From contig NW_001799620.1 in assembly GCF_000165425.1 (NCBI RefSeq), forward strand, positions 197,202-261,201: a DNA stretch of 64,000 bases, read 5' to 3'. Each line of letters begins with the position of its first letter. Position 1 is the stretch's first letter. The DNA is from Paramecium tetraurelia (taxonomy: Eukaryota > Ciliophora > Oligohymenophorea > Peniculida > Parameciidae). The notes beneath the pieces are model-generated. The model made no database searches. It saw only the letters and a list, made by a program, of their open reading frames with translations, and had not been told where the DNA came from. Below are positions 10,691 through 23,260 of the stretch, one piece after another. The position numbers and the translations under genes are program-made.

Positions 10691-13600
10691 ATGAAGGAAG
10701 TTTTTCAAAAGTTGACAAATTACTTGATAAGAGTATACTTAAAAAATGAAGAAATCTAAATAGTTTTTCCACCTTATGTTATATTGCTCTTCAGAGTTCA
10801 ACAAGCCTTTTTAAGTCTGTCATACATCTATGGGCTAAGCAATAATTACTATATTTATGTGATATCGCTATATGCTAGACCCTAGTAGTTATTTATAGAC
10901 TCAGAAATCCCATAATACATCATCCTAATATTAAGTGTCATTTATATATTTACACTACTAACAATAATTCCATATAATAATATAATAGGGATATTTGGAT
11001 AATTATTACGTTGCAGCATGCTAAATTTCTTTTTTGAAATATCCAAAGGATCTATCTCAATAATTACTCACACTCTGTTAATTATGATATCATTTTCGGA
11101 AACTTTGATTATTTCTGGAACATTGAATGTCTAAACCAAAAACTTTTAGCATACTAGATTTACAAATTTAGATTTAATTGTAGTAATTTTAAATTATTTA
11201 CTAATGATTTTATATTCTTACTAATTTCCTTAACAGATCATCGTGATTCTAGCAATTATTTTAAATATATTGAGAATCATAAATTAATTGTTATTTTCAT
11301 CTTTTAAAAATCTAATTACTAAATCCATACTCTTAACTATAAAAGTTATGACTTTATTTTTTGGCTAGTTTTGGCTTTAAATTAATTTGTCTGCTTAAAT
11401 CATAATGATACCATTAACTTATAAAATGATCTACACCTACTATTAAAATCAACTTAAAAAGATTATGTACGACAACTTAAAGCAGATACCATGCCATATA
11501 ATCAGCCTATTAGCTTTTCTTGAAAACGTTAAAGAAATCTAAAATCTATATGTTTCGAAACCTAAAAAACCAAGAGATAGAATTATTTACTCATCATTTT
11601 TAATGTATTAGAGCAAGAATTATCAAGCATTCTTAGAACTAAACAGTATTTAAGATGATCAATTAAGTTTGATTGAGAGTTTTAAAAAAAAAATAATTTT
11701 ACAAAAATGTATAAAAAATATTTAACACACCATCCTTGGAACAAATAATATTGATAACATTGCTCACACAATTAAATTATTATTGAATAGTGAAGAACAA
11801 AATTATTCAACTTAGAATGATATTGTAGAAATAGTTAAAAATAAGATTCATTGTCTGGAATTATTTACATAAAATCCATCTCATAGTTCTTATGAGAACT
11901 ATCATGAGATTACAAAAAAAATTATTCTTTTCAAAGAGAAATTGGAAAAGCAATACAAAGAATTTCCATGTGAAAAAACTTAAGGAATTTTGGGGTTTTA
12001 TTATGGAGAGATAATGAATGATTATCTTTAAGCAAACTAATTATTTAGTCTGTTAGCTATGCAAGATGAAAAAATGAAGAAAATCACTTAAAATTAAGAT
12101 ATTTTTTCTAACAAAATGATTTATTTAATTTTAAGATTTGATGGTAAATTAATTATTAAAAGACCTTCAAATGATGCGGCTTAATTTTTATAATTATCAA
12201 ATCAATAGTTAAAAGGATTAGAATTATTATACTTTATTCCTAAAGGTGTTTCAGAAATCCATGATGATCTAGTTTTAGATTTTCTAAGGTTTGGAAAATC
12301 AAAATACATGAGATAATTAAATTAATCTCTATTATATAGTCATGAGATGGAATGTATGAGTTCGGTAGAATTATTGTTTGATATTAATTTTGTTGACGAA
12401 TTGAATTTCATAGCATTCCTATAACCTCCTGCCAATCAAACTCTAAATCTAATTTTAAATGAATAACTTCTAATAAAGTGTTTAAGTTAATAACTCATCT
12501 AAGACTTGGGATTAGAATAATAATATAAGTAGTATTAGGGCTATCCCATCAATAAACTGATTCCTTATTTCCCAAAATATTTATTTGATAAACAATAAAT
12601 TGAAAATACAGAGATTTTTATTGAAAAAATTGATGAGCAATCATAAACATCCAGTCATCCTTTAGTATTCATAACAACCTTTAATTTGCACTTTGGAATT
12701 GTAAATGATATTACAAAATATTATGTTATATCTTTTGACTTTATAAAAAGATCTCCTTTCTATTAATGGTAAAATAATTCAATGTCAGTTCCATTTCTAA
12801 GCCCATTAATCAAAAAGCAAAATCATGGTTCTTTTGCCATCATTAATGATGAAAGCACAATACATATTCCTTATCAAGAGAATGAATTGATGAGAAATCA
12901 ATATATGTATTAGTTGAATTAACAAGACTTTAATTTTTTAGATAATACTCCAACTGTATAATGTTAAAAGAAATAAGAAACAAAATTGTTATCTACACTT
13001 GAATACACTAATATTAAAACTACAACCAAACAGAATGAATTATTATTAGCCGAGTAAAGATTCTTTTCAAAACAAAAAAATAAATCCTCTCTTTCCAAGT
13101 AAAGATGAATCATTATTGTTAGCGGAGATCAAGTAGTAATTATATAAGAAGTACAGTCCTCTTATGTTTCAAGTTTATAAGGAGTCAGAAATTCAAAGTA
13201 TTTTAGATAATTTGAATTGATGGCAAAAATAAAAGATTTAAATAGTTTTTCTAGATTGCATCGAACCTTCCTTGCTTCAATCATCCTATGTGTTTTATTT
13301 CAATTTATAATTCAAATTATTGTAAATATTTTTATAATTTTAGTAAATAATTGAGCTGAATTTTAATTTAAACGAACTTGTTTCTGATATAGATATATTG
13401 CAAATAAAGAATTTTGTATTTTAACCACTAGAAACCTTCCTATTAACCAGATGGACAATATTTAATTACAAATTACTGAACGACGCTGGAGAAATATCAA
13501 ATCTAGAATATTAAAATTTGATTCAATTCCCTTTATCTAATTTAAATTTAGGCTATGATTCATTAGATAAAAATTTAAAGTAGGTATTTAATAGACCTGC

Positions 13601-15062
13601 ACTTTAAAATTTTCTGGAAAAAACCTACATAGACATATATGAATACGTCTCAACTAACTAAGGAGAAATCTATAATCTCAACCTTAGAAATAGCATTAGC
13701 ATTTTGAAGAACTTTTAATATTCATTCAAAATGGCCTATGAGTTAGATGGTGGAATAGTCTCAGATAGTCCTTATGCTTACTTTCAATATAAGAATTATT
13801 TAACAATAAAACAACAATTCTCAGAATTAAATAGCATAGTGTTAGATTAAACGTTAAAAAGATCACTTCAAATTTAATCTAAATTGTCAATAATTACTTT
13901 TATTTGCTTCGGAGCCTTGACTATTTAATATGGTTTTGCGGTTTTTTATTTTATTTTATTATAAAAAGTAGTGCTTAAACATTACTCACTCGTCTAATAT
14001 ATACAAATTAAATACATTGATTTCGAGATAAATTATTTAAAAAAACTAATCGATGGAGTGAATTAGAATTAAAATTTATTATTTAGATATTAATTTCGTT
14101 TAGAAAATAAGGAATCACTTTTAGATACTTCCAACATTAAACTGTATTAAAAAAAGCGAGCTAGTAAATGACCTAGTATCCTCAACTATCACGATATATA
14201 CTATTACCTATTTTTTATATTTTTTCTTGGGCTTACAGCAGGAAATGCTTCATTGACCTATTACGAGGGTTGGAATTATTTAGAAAAATATCCAGAAACT
14301 GCTAAATTTTATAAAGAAGTTTCTGATGTAGGAACTGATGTGCCAACCATGTTTGCCTAAAGAGATGTTCTGTATAGTAGAAAGGGCTATAATTTCATAT
14401 TTCAATTTAAAGAGAGTCTGACAGTTTATTAGAAGAAAATAGTTGAATCATTAAATCGAACCAAGGCCTTCATTTAAGATGACTACAATTTTGATAAGTA
14501 CATTATTCAAATTGATTAGATATGTGGTTTCTGATTCATTTAAAGAATTCTTTTTTTAAATCTAGAACGACAACCTTTGTGACTTTATCCCAGATGAATT
14601 AAAGAATAAGTCTAATACTATTTGTCAGATTGTTTTAAATTAAAATATGAGGAGAGGACTATAGGCATTACTTATTTATATTATAAATCATATTACTACA
14701 GATATGGAAATTAATTAGTTCACTTCAAGAAGTCAAGCAAGTTATCTAGAGTTAGAAGGAGCATTTTTAGTATCAAATATAATTAAAGTCGTAAATGATA
14801 AATTTAACATTGATTTAATGGATTAAACTACCTATTTTATGAATTTAGCCAATGTAATTTTCAATCTTATTTTTAGATGCATAACATCATTATGTTTATC
14901 AATTTATTTTTCTTAGGAATCTTAATACTAACTCTCATTAAAAATAAATTAATTGAAAAACTCCACATAGCCCAAAGATTGACCTATATAATGCCATCAA
15001 AATCAGTTATTTTAGATTCAAATTTTGAACGGGCCCTCAGATCACTCTTAAAAGAATAATGA
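10691..15062 (+). CDS. Large multi-pass membrane protein with PAS-like region, copy 2
   Basis: A tandem paralogue of the preceding gene, 1415 residues if five introns (24, 22, 33, 22, 23 nt) are removed. The same landmarks occur in the same order: SLSYIYGLSNN, PYNNIIGIFGQLL, FPCEKTQGILGFYYGE, NDYLQANQLFSLLAMQDEKM, IPKGVSEIHDDLV, SDVGTDVPTMFAQRD, ELEGAFLVS and an NLIEKL-type C-terminal helix (KNKLIEKLHIAQRL). A TGA at 14169-14171 lies in frame; it disappears if a 33-nt GT...AG intron (about 14147-14179) is accepted, otherwise the copy is truncated there. The gap to copy 1 is 284 bp of AT-rich DNA with nothing recognisable. Function unknown; membrane sensor is a guess. Confidence 0.7.
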
Positions 15063-15250
15063 AAATTATATTATAAACTTGTTTTTTAGATACTAAATTG
15101 TAATATTTAATTATAATTTTTTAATTTGGATTTTTTATTGTTTTAGAAATATCTTGCTTCATAATGTTTAGAGAACTAGTGAAGTTTAATTTTATAAATT
15201 ATTATAGATACTATGTTATGATGCAAGCATACGAAAAGTTCTATTACAAT

Positions 15251-17486
15251 TCAAGAAGTGAAGACTAATTAAATGGTATCAAAATCAAAGTCGCCTCCCA
15301 TAATTTCTGCCTTATCAACGAATAATGTTTGTGGTAATTCAAAAATAACTTTTGTCTTTTTTTTTGATTGAGAACGATATATTTTTATTTGGTTATTATT
15401 ACCTCCTAATATCTTAATCAGTTTCTAGGATGCAGCTAAGCCTAATTTACAATCATCAAGTCTTTTTGAATTTATATTATCATCTGTTAAACCGCATCCA
15501 TAATCAATTATCTCAAAACGAATATTTTACTCATCGTAATTCTTAAGTACAATTTTAACTCGCTTTTTTATCTTTGAATTTTCAAGATCGTCTTCGTATG
15601 ATTTAATTGAATTGTAGATAATATTAAATAATAATTGTTTCAATCGTCTATATAATTTATATATATATATAAACCTTATATCTGTTATTATGCATCTATT
15701 TTTTAATTAATCCCGCATAGTGATACTAATTTTCTATCCAATAACTATTTCGTCGTAATGAAACTAATTAATTAACAAATTAATAGTCTGAGTTATATCT
15801 ACTTTGTTCTTTTCTAGCTAAACGAACTCATTTAAAGAGAAAACTTCAAAATAGTTAAAGTTGTTCTGCGTTATTTTCATAAATTAAAATTATAATTATT
15901 TGATGAATTAAGTTATTTAACAATTTTTCTAAGCTTTCTCAGAAATTTCTGATAATGCATCATCAATACTATCTTTTTATGAATAAATGGAATTCGTTTT
16001 TACTAAATTAGTACTTTTTTATTTCTAATTTAAAATTTCAGTAATCGTTTTCTCTTGGAGATTTATCTTTTTATGAATGCTCTAAATTAAATCAGCTTAT
16101 TATTTCAAAAATTTTATTGTCGAGTTGATTTTTTGCATGTTTTTCAAATTTGTTTTAATTTATTGAACTTACTTTTCTAAGTCCCGAATGAGAACCGCAG
16201 TCACTTAACGTTAAACACCATCTACTTCCTTTTATAAATACTAAAATTACTTCTTCAAAAAAATTAATTTAAATGTAAAAATTGTAATTCTAAGTTGTTC
16301 CATTATATTTTCCATATAAAAATTTTCTATTTTTTAGATTTGATACTTCAAGAAACCCTGAAATTAACTAAATAGCTGATATGACAGATAATTATTTGTC
16401 GATGAAAGCGCCTATCATCTCTATGGATTATTGGTTAATTTGTTAACTAATAACTAAGTTTTCTTCTAGTCCTCTTTGATAATTTAAATCAGAAAACTTA
16501 AAAGAATTGGCATTAGCCTCAATCCATTCAAAAAAACTAACCTATTTCTTATCTAAATTATTTGATTCATATAATTTAACATTTAAATCATTGCTTACTT
16601 TAATTTATTTAAATAGTGAGGCTAATTGGATTTTGTTGTCTTATAGAAGTTTGTTCATTGAATAATTATTTGATGCTTAATTTATGTTATTTTCTAAATC
16701 GTTCATGCTGAAATAGAATTTACTAATGTAATCTTCACTCTATTCTATAAATTGCTACCACATAGTTTTCTGAGTAGGCGCTTAGATGTCCACTTGATCA
16801 GGCATCAGATGCATTGATGCTTCTTATCTGCTTAATGATCCTTCTTCTTGCAGTTTTACTTTTGATTTTGGTTGCTCTTATTGTTTAGGGATAAATTTGT
16901 TCAGAGATCCATTTAAATTAGCATTACTCGAGAAATACTATTCCTCTTTGTTCGGTTCTATTAACTTGATATTTTATCGATAATTTTGATATTAAATAAA
17001 TAGCATCATTATTATGAGTAGAATACTTGAAACCAATTAATCTTCAAAATAATATATGAATAGGCCAACCAGCAATCCGAATTATACAAATGCTTTTACT
17101 AATTAAGTTACGTGATTTATAAATTTAGTAGGAGTAATACTCATATACTATCCATTACTAAAACCCAGATTATAGAGCCAAAAAATTGCCTAATCTTCTT
17201 TGATATTTTTTATGAACACTACCCTCACTAATGCAAGCGACCAAAAGAAAATAGGCGTATAATCTAAACCATAATAATCCAATTTAATACCTTACTTAAT
17301 CCCAAAAAGTTTTTTTTTTTCCACCAATTTTGCAAATCCAGCCAAAGCCAATAAAGTTATACTAAAATATTGTAATGTATCCAATTTTTATTGCAAATAA
17401 ATTTCTATTCCAATTGAAAGTACGGATATGATATAATCTAACGATAGATCTAATTTATTTAGTAAAGAGCTTGCATTATTGATCAT
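15251..17486 (-). CDS. Membrane histidine-kinase-like protein with intact ATPase domain but no clear phospho-acceptor His
   Basis: A 737-residue protein from ATG 17486 to TGA 15251, with one 22-nt intron. Residues 1-200 hold about five hydrophobic segments. A PAS-like tract ending TAVLIRDLEKQ leads into a coiled coil, then an HATPase_c domain: N-box LLFNIIYNSIKSY, G1 box IDYGCGLTDDN, G2 region CKLGLAASQKLIKILGG, closing KVIFELP. These are the ATP-binding motifs of sensor histidine kinases. The helical hairpin before it (IKQLQFQFMKITQNNF) lacks an obvious H-E-x-R phosphorylation motif, and no receiver domain follows. It may bind ATP without autophosphorylating in the usual way. It starts 14 bp from a divergent unknown gene. 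Confidence 0.7.
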
Positions 17487-17500
17487 TAAAATAAATAATT
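17487..17500. promoter_or_regulatory. 14-bp divergent intergenic region
   Basis: The minus-strand histidine-kinase-like gene and the plus-strand orphan gene have start codons only 14 bp apart; the spacer is all A and T. A shared bidirectional promoter, or promoters inside the opposite gene, must serve both. Confidence 0.4.
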
Positions 17501-18276
17501 ATGAATTTATTTGAAACTTATAAAGTCCTCAAGAAATTTATTTTAAACAAACAATCTTATTAGTAATATAAGATTCTATAGTATATTTTTATAATTAAAA
17601 AGCAGTTCTAAGAATTTATTTTTTTTACTAATTCATTACATGATCTACTTATTTCATTATATTAAGAATCCCCACCAGAAATTAATTCTTTAAACTTAGT
17701 AATTTAATTTTGGGAGGTCTATAAATAAGTCCAAGACTTTTGTCATAATTAAGAAAGATTTTAAGATAACGAATTTCTAATTAGAACTGAATCAAATATG
17801 TATTGTTTTACTTGGATGGATATAGAAGTCCCTTATTATACTTTGACAATATCATCTAAATTATATTTCCCTAGTGATTAATAAATACAAGCAAATAAAT
17901 AAGGAAGATATATTGTATTGATTTTTAATGTAAACTAATTCAGAAAAGCTATTTTGTAATTTTTGATTAAACTTGAATATTATATTTAATGAAGATTATA
18001 TTTCGAACTCATAGATTTTATGAGATTAATTTAGGAAGAATTGAAAGTGTAATTTAATTTTATATTCAATATAAAATGTATTTTCGACAGATTATGTATA
18101 CTATAGAAAAAATTGCAATTTTCAAAATCCTAGAAATAGAGATTATTGGCATCTCGTTTTTGAATTTTTAAATGAAAGCATAAAATTTATTAATTAATTC
18201 TTTAGATTAATAAAGATTTAGAATCCAGGATAGAGGGCAAATATAAAAATATCTAAAATTTTCATAAGATTTTTGA
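17501..18276 (+). CDS. Unknown protein, exon structure tentative
   Basis: From ATG 17501 a clean code-6 frame runs to a TGA at 17990 (163 residues, beginning MNLFETYKVLKKFI and including WEVYKQVQDF and CFTWMDIEVPYYTL). Downstream sequence in the same frame (RLYFELIDFMRL, LKVQFNFIF) still looks coding. A 39-nt intron covering that TGA and a 23-nt intron near 18153 extend the protein to 237 residues, ending at TGA 18274; the total is then a multiple of three. The 39-nt intron is longer than is usual here, so a stop at 17992 is the alternative. No domain recognised. Mostly helical, no membrane segment. Confidence 0.5.
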
Positions 18277-18655
18277 AACAATTATTCAAATTCTTAAACT
18301 GATATCAATTTAGTTGATCTAGAAATTCAAATTGATTATATTTGAATAAATCAGAATGAGCTTAATTCAATGATATCAATAATGCTATCTAGTTTAATAA
18401 TATACTCAAATATAAAATTATATTCAGGATTGCATGTATTTCATTTTTATAATTATCTATAGATTTATTAAATTGAAAAAGATTGATATTACCTGATAAT
18501 GTATTAATTATATTATAATGTAAATATCAGTATTAAGTTAATTATCAATAATAATTCTAATTTAAGCAGCATTATTTAAATTCTATAATTTTAAAAGTTA
18601 ATATAGAAGATATATTTGATAAACTATTTATTATTAATGATTGTACTATAAATTA
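18277..18655. other. AT-rich intergenic stretch, no gene seen
   Basis: About 380 bases between two convergent gene ends. It holds a few short TGA-closed frames with weak coding look (for example around 18280-18340) but none that can be joined by micro-introns. No RNA gene or repeat recognised. Confidence 0.5.
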
Positions 18656-20164
18656 TCAGGCAATCTGCTTCTTTCTAATTGTCCATAAGTTATCATCATT
18701 TTTCTTTATTTAAAAATTCACTAAATCTTCCTTGGTCTTTCTTAAAAAAAAATCAATAATATCAAATAGTTCATCTTCACTTTTAATTTTTGATTTTATT
18801 TTTGGAAAGTTCAATAATAATTTCATGAGCATGTCTAGATGTTTAAATAAATAATACATTTTTCTGGATCTTAAGCAGAGTGTTATAAAATAAAATCATC
18901 TTTTGAATAGTTTTTATCACTATAATAATAATTTATTTATTAGCCGATGCCAAATGGATCTATAACTTCCTTTTATTATGATTATGTGATTTTAGCTGTA
19001 TTACTATCTGATTATAATAATTATTATTGAGTTTCTTATGGTTCATATTTACTATCAACATCTTGAGATAAAACTTTTATGGCTGCTTTTCTAGCTTATG
19101 ATTAAATTGTTGCGACATTAATTTGTAATTCTTAAATTTCACTATAATTAATTTATAGAGTTTCATTTTTATTTGTTTTAATTCTTAGTTTTTTTTCTGA
19201 TTAAGAGTTTTCCTCAACCTTACCAGATATCAAATTACTCACAGAGGGTTCAAATTTTACATCATCTAGATAGGTTTATTTGAAAAGAATTTCATCATTT
19301 TTTTCGATTAAAGTAGGATCATCATTTAAGGTTTATACAGGTAATTTGATATATTCAGTTTACTTTTTAGTAGTTTAAGGTGTGCTTGTTTATTATGCTA
19401 CCTTTTCTTTATTTTAATTTTCAGAAGTTTATTGTTGTTTTTATTAGATAGGGTTTTATTTTTAATTTGGTTTTGTTTATTAAGAAGTTTAAAGACCTGT
19501 GGGCTTTTAGGCATTTTTAGCAAAAGTTTTTTTCCATTCTTATTATTTACTTTTTAACTCCTCCTCTGGGGATAAAATATTTATTTATATTTTGTTAGCT
19601 GGCTATGATTTCTTAATAGGTACATCTTCAGAAGATGACTCTGATTCTGAAACTATCTACCTAATGATTGGATTTATTTATTTTTCATTTTATTATGAGA
19701 GGTTGTCCTAAATTTAATTAGGTTTAGCAATTAAATTAGATTTTATTTGTTATACCTTAGAGTTTTGATTTTAAATTATGGGTTATTTAATTTATACTTG
19801 TTTAATATTTTCTTCACTGGTACTTTCTTAAATCTAATTATTAAAAATTATATATTTACTTATTTTGTTTGCTTCTACTTTAGTTTTGTGTCTTTTTATA
19901 TCATTTTCGTCGAAGATTCATTCACTTCAATAACCCTACGTTATTTTAACAATAATACTGAATTGGCTAGTTATTAATTACTAAATTTTCAACAAGTTGA
20001 TCATTCAATGCTCTAAAGCCCTCGATAAAGATTTATGGATTTTGCAAACAGCAAGTCTTTGATAAATATTTGCATAAGTCCTCAATAGTCTAATTAGGTT
20101 TGCTAAAAAGCAGAATATTATCTGTTGAATTATTCTGATATTGGATAATTAATTTAAGTCTCAT
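18656..20164 (-). CDS. Disordered protein with a possible coilin-type N-terminal domain
   Basis: A 483-residue protein from ATG 20164 to TGA 18656, with introns of 34 and 23 nt. The first 70 residues form a compact beta/alpha pattern: MRLKLIIQY, NILLFSKPNQTIEDLCKYL, then IFIEGFRALNDQLVENL. That matches the ubiquitin-like N-terminal domain of coilin in length and pattern (RxRLxF; I.DL..yL; EGFxLP..E). The rest is low-complexity Gln, Lys, Ser and acidic sequence (SESESSSED) with a short helical C-terminus (MLMKLLLNFPKIKSK). Coilin scaffolds nuclear Cajal bodies, so a nuclear RNP role is possible, but no Tudor-like C-terminal domain was recognised. The assignment is tentative. Confidence 0.5.
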
Positions 20165-20198
20165 AAATTTTATATATAATTATAGTATATATATGATT

Positions 20199-22339
20199 TC
20201 AATTTTTCTATGTTTTCTTTTGAATATTTTTAATAATAGTTTGCAGTTTAACCCTTTCTTAATCTGGATTTTCAATGACATCTGATTCCAGAATACTTTC
20301 AATTTATGAACTAAATTCTTTATCAAATTCCTAATCACTTTTTTTATATTGTTTTTTTTCAGTGTAGCTTTGAAGTAATTCGTTTTATTCTATTACTTAT
20401 TAATACATATCTTAAAGTTTAGCTATCTCTTTTTATTTCATCTACAATCTTTATTCATAAGTTTCTAATATATCCTTCTCAGGAGTCTTGTAAGAATCTC
20501 TAAATGAATGAGATAAGGGTTTTGAGTTTTATAACTAAGTTATAATCATTTTCTTACTTATTATTTATAAATTTTCACTTGGGTTTCTAGTCGATTAATT
20601 TTTTCATGCTAAAATTATATACTTTGCTGTTATTGCTATTCTAGTATTTCCATCTAAACTATATTTTAATTTAATTGATTAAGTTATTCTTATAAGTCTG
20701 AATTTTCATTCTATAGAGACTTGATTTAAGAAATTTGTGTTTCAATTTATTATTATAACCTTCTCTTGTTTTCTGAAAATTAGGTAATTTTTAACTCTAG
20801 ATGTTTTATTTCCTCTTAAAGATTAAATTCATTTTAATACAATTATCTATCTAGCTATTGTTTTTCCTATTGTAATTCTCTATATTATAAGTCCTTTGAT
20901 TATTATATTATATTTGCTTAGGCTAATTATTCTTATAAATCTTAGACTTAAAGTTCTTGTGCTTTAACTGTTGAAGTTAATTAGATAACTTCTTATTCTA
21001 ATTACTTAACAAGGGCTTTCTGATATCTTAATTCTTTGTTTGAAGTTTCAATGGCTGTGAGATTCTAATTATTTACTTAATCAATTTAATCTTGTAAGCC
21101 TTCATTTATTATTTTCAATTTTTCGATTTCTCTATTAAACTTTTTCTTTTCTTACTAATGATTCTAAATTTATTCGATATAATCTTCGATTATTTGCTTT
21201 TGATTATTCACTAATTCTTCTTACTCTGAATATCTAATTTAGTTTTATTTATTCATTTCTGTCTATTCTTCAATCAATTACTTTAAATTCTCAAACTCTT
21301 CTTAATAATCTTCCAATTACTTCTTAAAACGCTATTCCATTTATTTTAAAGTTAACTAATATGAATTTTTTTCTTTGATTGCCTAAAATTAATCCTAATC
21401 TTTATTATCAACTTATTATTATAAATCTTTAATTTGAGAAATCTGCAAGATAATTTCCTAATTTTTTTAGTTAATAGTTGTATTCATTTCTTTAATTAAT
21501 TACTTTTGTGCTGACAATTCTTCTTCTGCTTTAGTTTAGTATTCTTCAAATTCAATTTACAATTCAATCAACTAATCATTACTTTATTATTTAAATTAGT
21601 TTTTGTTTTAAATTTCTTTGAATAGGTTTTAAAATCTCTCGAATTCTTCCTATTATTTTGAGAACTATTCTTTATATTACTAATCCAAAAGGGTCAGTTC
21701 CGAATTCTTCTAATTTAAGAACTAGATTTCTGCCTAATATTTCTTCTCCATTGATAAATATTGTTGATGATTGATCTCCAATTCTTAACCTTTATTCTCC
21801 AATTAAATTAATAGGTTTTCCTTTGTTTGTTGTATTTCTAAAATATATGGTTAGAATACCATCTTCTAAATCGCTATTCTATTAGTTAAGCACTCTCAAT
21901 TCATCATCTTGCTACTTAATTGTTTATTTTAATTAAGCGATCTCAAGATAGAATTGTTTCATGTTTTTATTCTCATTGGAACTTTTATCCTGCTGTTTCT
22001 TTGTTAATTCGTGGAGTTCATTATATTCTAAATATTGAATTTATTAGATATACAAATATCTTTATCTTTTAATTAATTATTTAACAGCATAATTTTATTC
22101 TTAAGTTGTGATATTTCTTACTTTTGATGTCCTATTTCACTCTCCTAATGTTATAACGCAGTTTATTAGTCTTAAATTTTCTATTGAGTTGCTCTTGGAA
22201 CAGAACTCTTCTCAGGTGTAGGATTATTTGATTCCTTCAGTTGAGTGTGAATCTCATACATCTACTCTAATGTCTCTTCGAGCAGCTATTTTATGATCTC
22301 TATTTGGAGACTTTAATATGAATACTTTGTCATACCCAT
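20199..22339 (-). CDS. Long glutamine-rich coiled-coil protein
   Basis: A 689-residue protein from ATG 22339 to TGA 20199; introns of 26, 22 and 23 nt. Nearly the whole length is heptad-patterned coiled coil rich in Gln, Glu, Lys, Asn and Leu (for example NQLKDKDIQYNELHELTKKQ and QLEDYQEEFENLKQL). A less regular segment after the last intron contains KPLSHSFRDSYKTPEKD. There is no catalytic or membrane motif. Such proteins in ciliates are often cytoskeletal, basal-body or centriolar, but nothing specific supports that here. Its stop lies 34 bp from the start of the coilin-like gene, same strand. An alternative upstream ATG in another frame quickly meets a TGA. Confidence 0.7.
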
Positions 22340-22421
22340 CGATATTTGAAATCATTTATTCGAAATTTTCTAACAAATTAGTGAACAGCCCTTTTATTTA
22401 TTGCATTAATTAATTTTTATT

Positions 22422-23195
22422 ATGGAATTTAATGTGATGCATTCAAGAATTCCGACATTAAAATGTAAAGCCTTATTCTTATGCTATATCAAATAGAAGC
22501 CGAAAGTTCTTTCTAGCGCTATCGAAATCCTTTGAACGAATTTCATAACAAAAGTGAATCAAATTCATTCGAACACAAATAAGCAGAATTCCAAATTCCT
22601 ATTGGTTAATATATGTTTTTACCTTCAACACCAATATATCCAATCTTAGGTAATGATTTAAATCATTTTCAGGTGAACAGAAGTATGAAATGTTAGAATA
22701 ACCAAATTATTTTCACAAAAATAACAATCAAGTAGAATTAAATAAGAATGAGTAAGAAGTTGAATACAAGCTAAATCTAACTACATTTGGATGTAAGAAG
22801 GCCTGTTAGATAGATTGCTTATTAGTAGAAAGATATTTCAATCAAAAGTATTGGGTATGGAAACATTCTATATAAAGATATTTTAAAATGCCAATCAATA
22901 TTATAAACTAGATCAAAACAAAAAGAATAATGTAGACTGGCTTAAGGAAAGGTTGTAATATCGCTATAAACCTCAGCTTTATGAGGTATTTGTGGAAATG
23001 ATAGATGGAATTCATAATGAAGGACAATTATAAATGAATGCCAGAAAGGAACCTCTAAAGGTGACAAATTAGAAGATATTCCAAAACTTGGAAAGATAGA
23101 TTTCAAAAGGGCTAAAGTAGGAAAAAACTTTTGATTCTTTCCTTCTTGAGATTCAAAAAGTTATTGCGGAGTTTATATTTACTAAAATAAATTGA
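22422..23195 (+). CDS. Unknown protein
   Basis: A 231-residue protein from ATG 22422 to TGA 23195; introns of 32, 23 and 23 nt close the frame. Beginning MEFNVMHSRIPTLKQ, then a Pro-rich stretch (FLPSTPIYPILGEQ), a possible small cysteine cluster (GCKKACQIDC) and a charged helical C-terminus with VFVEMIDGIHNEGQL. No domain recognised. Divergent from the coiled-coil gene with 82 bp between start codons. Confidence 0.6.
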
Positions 23196-23260
23196 TTTTT
23201 ATTAAAATTGTTATATTAGTTATTTTTAATAAATTACTTTGATTATATATATAAATAAAT

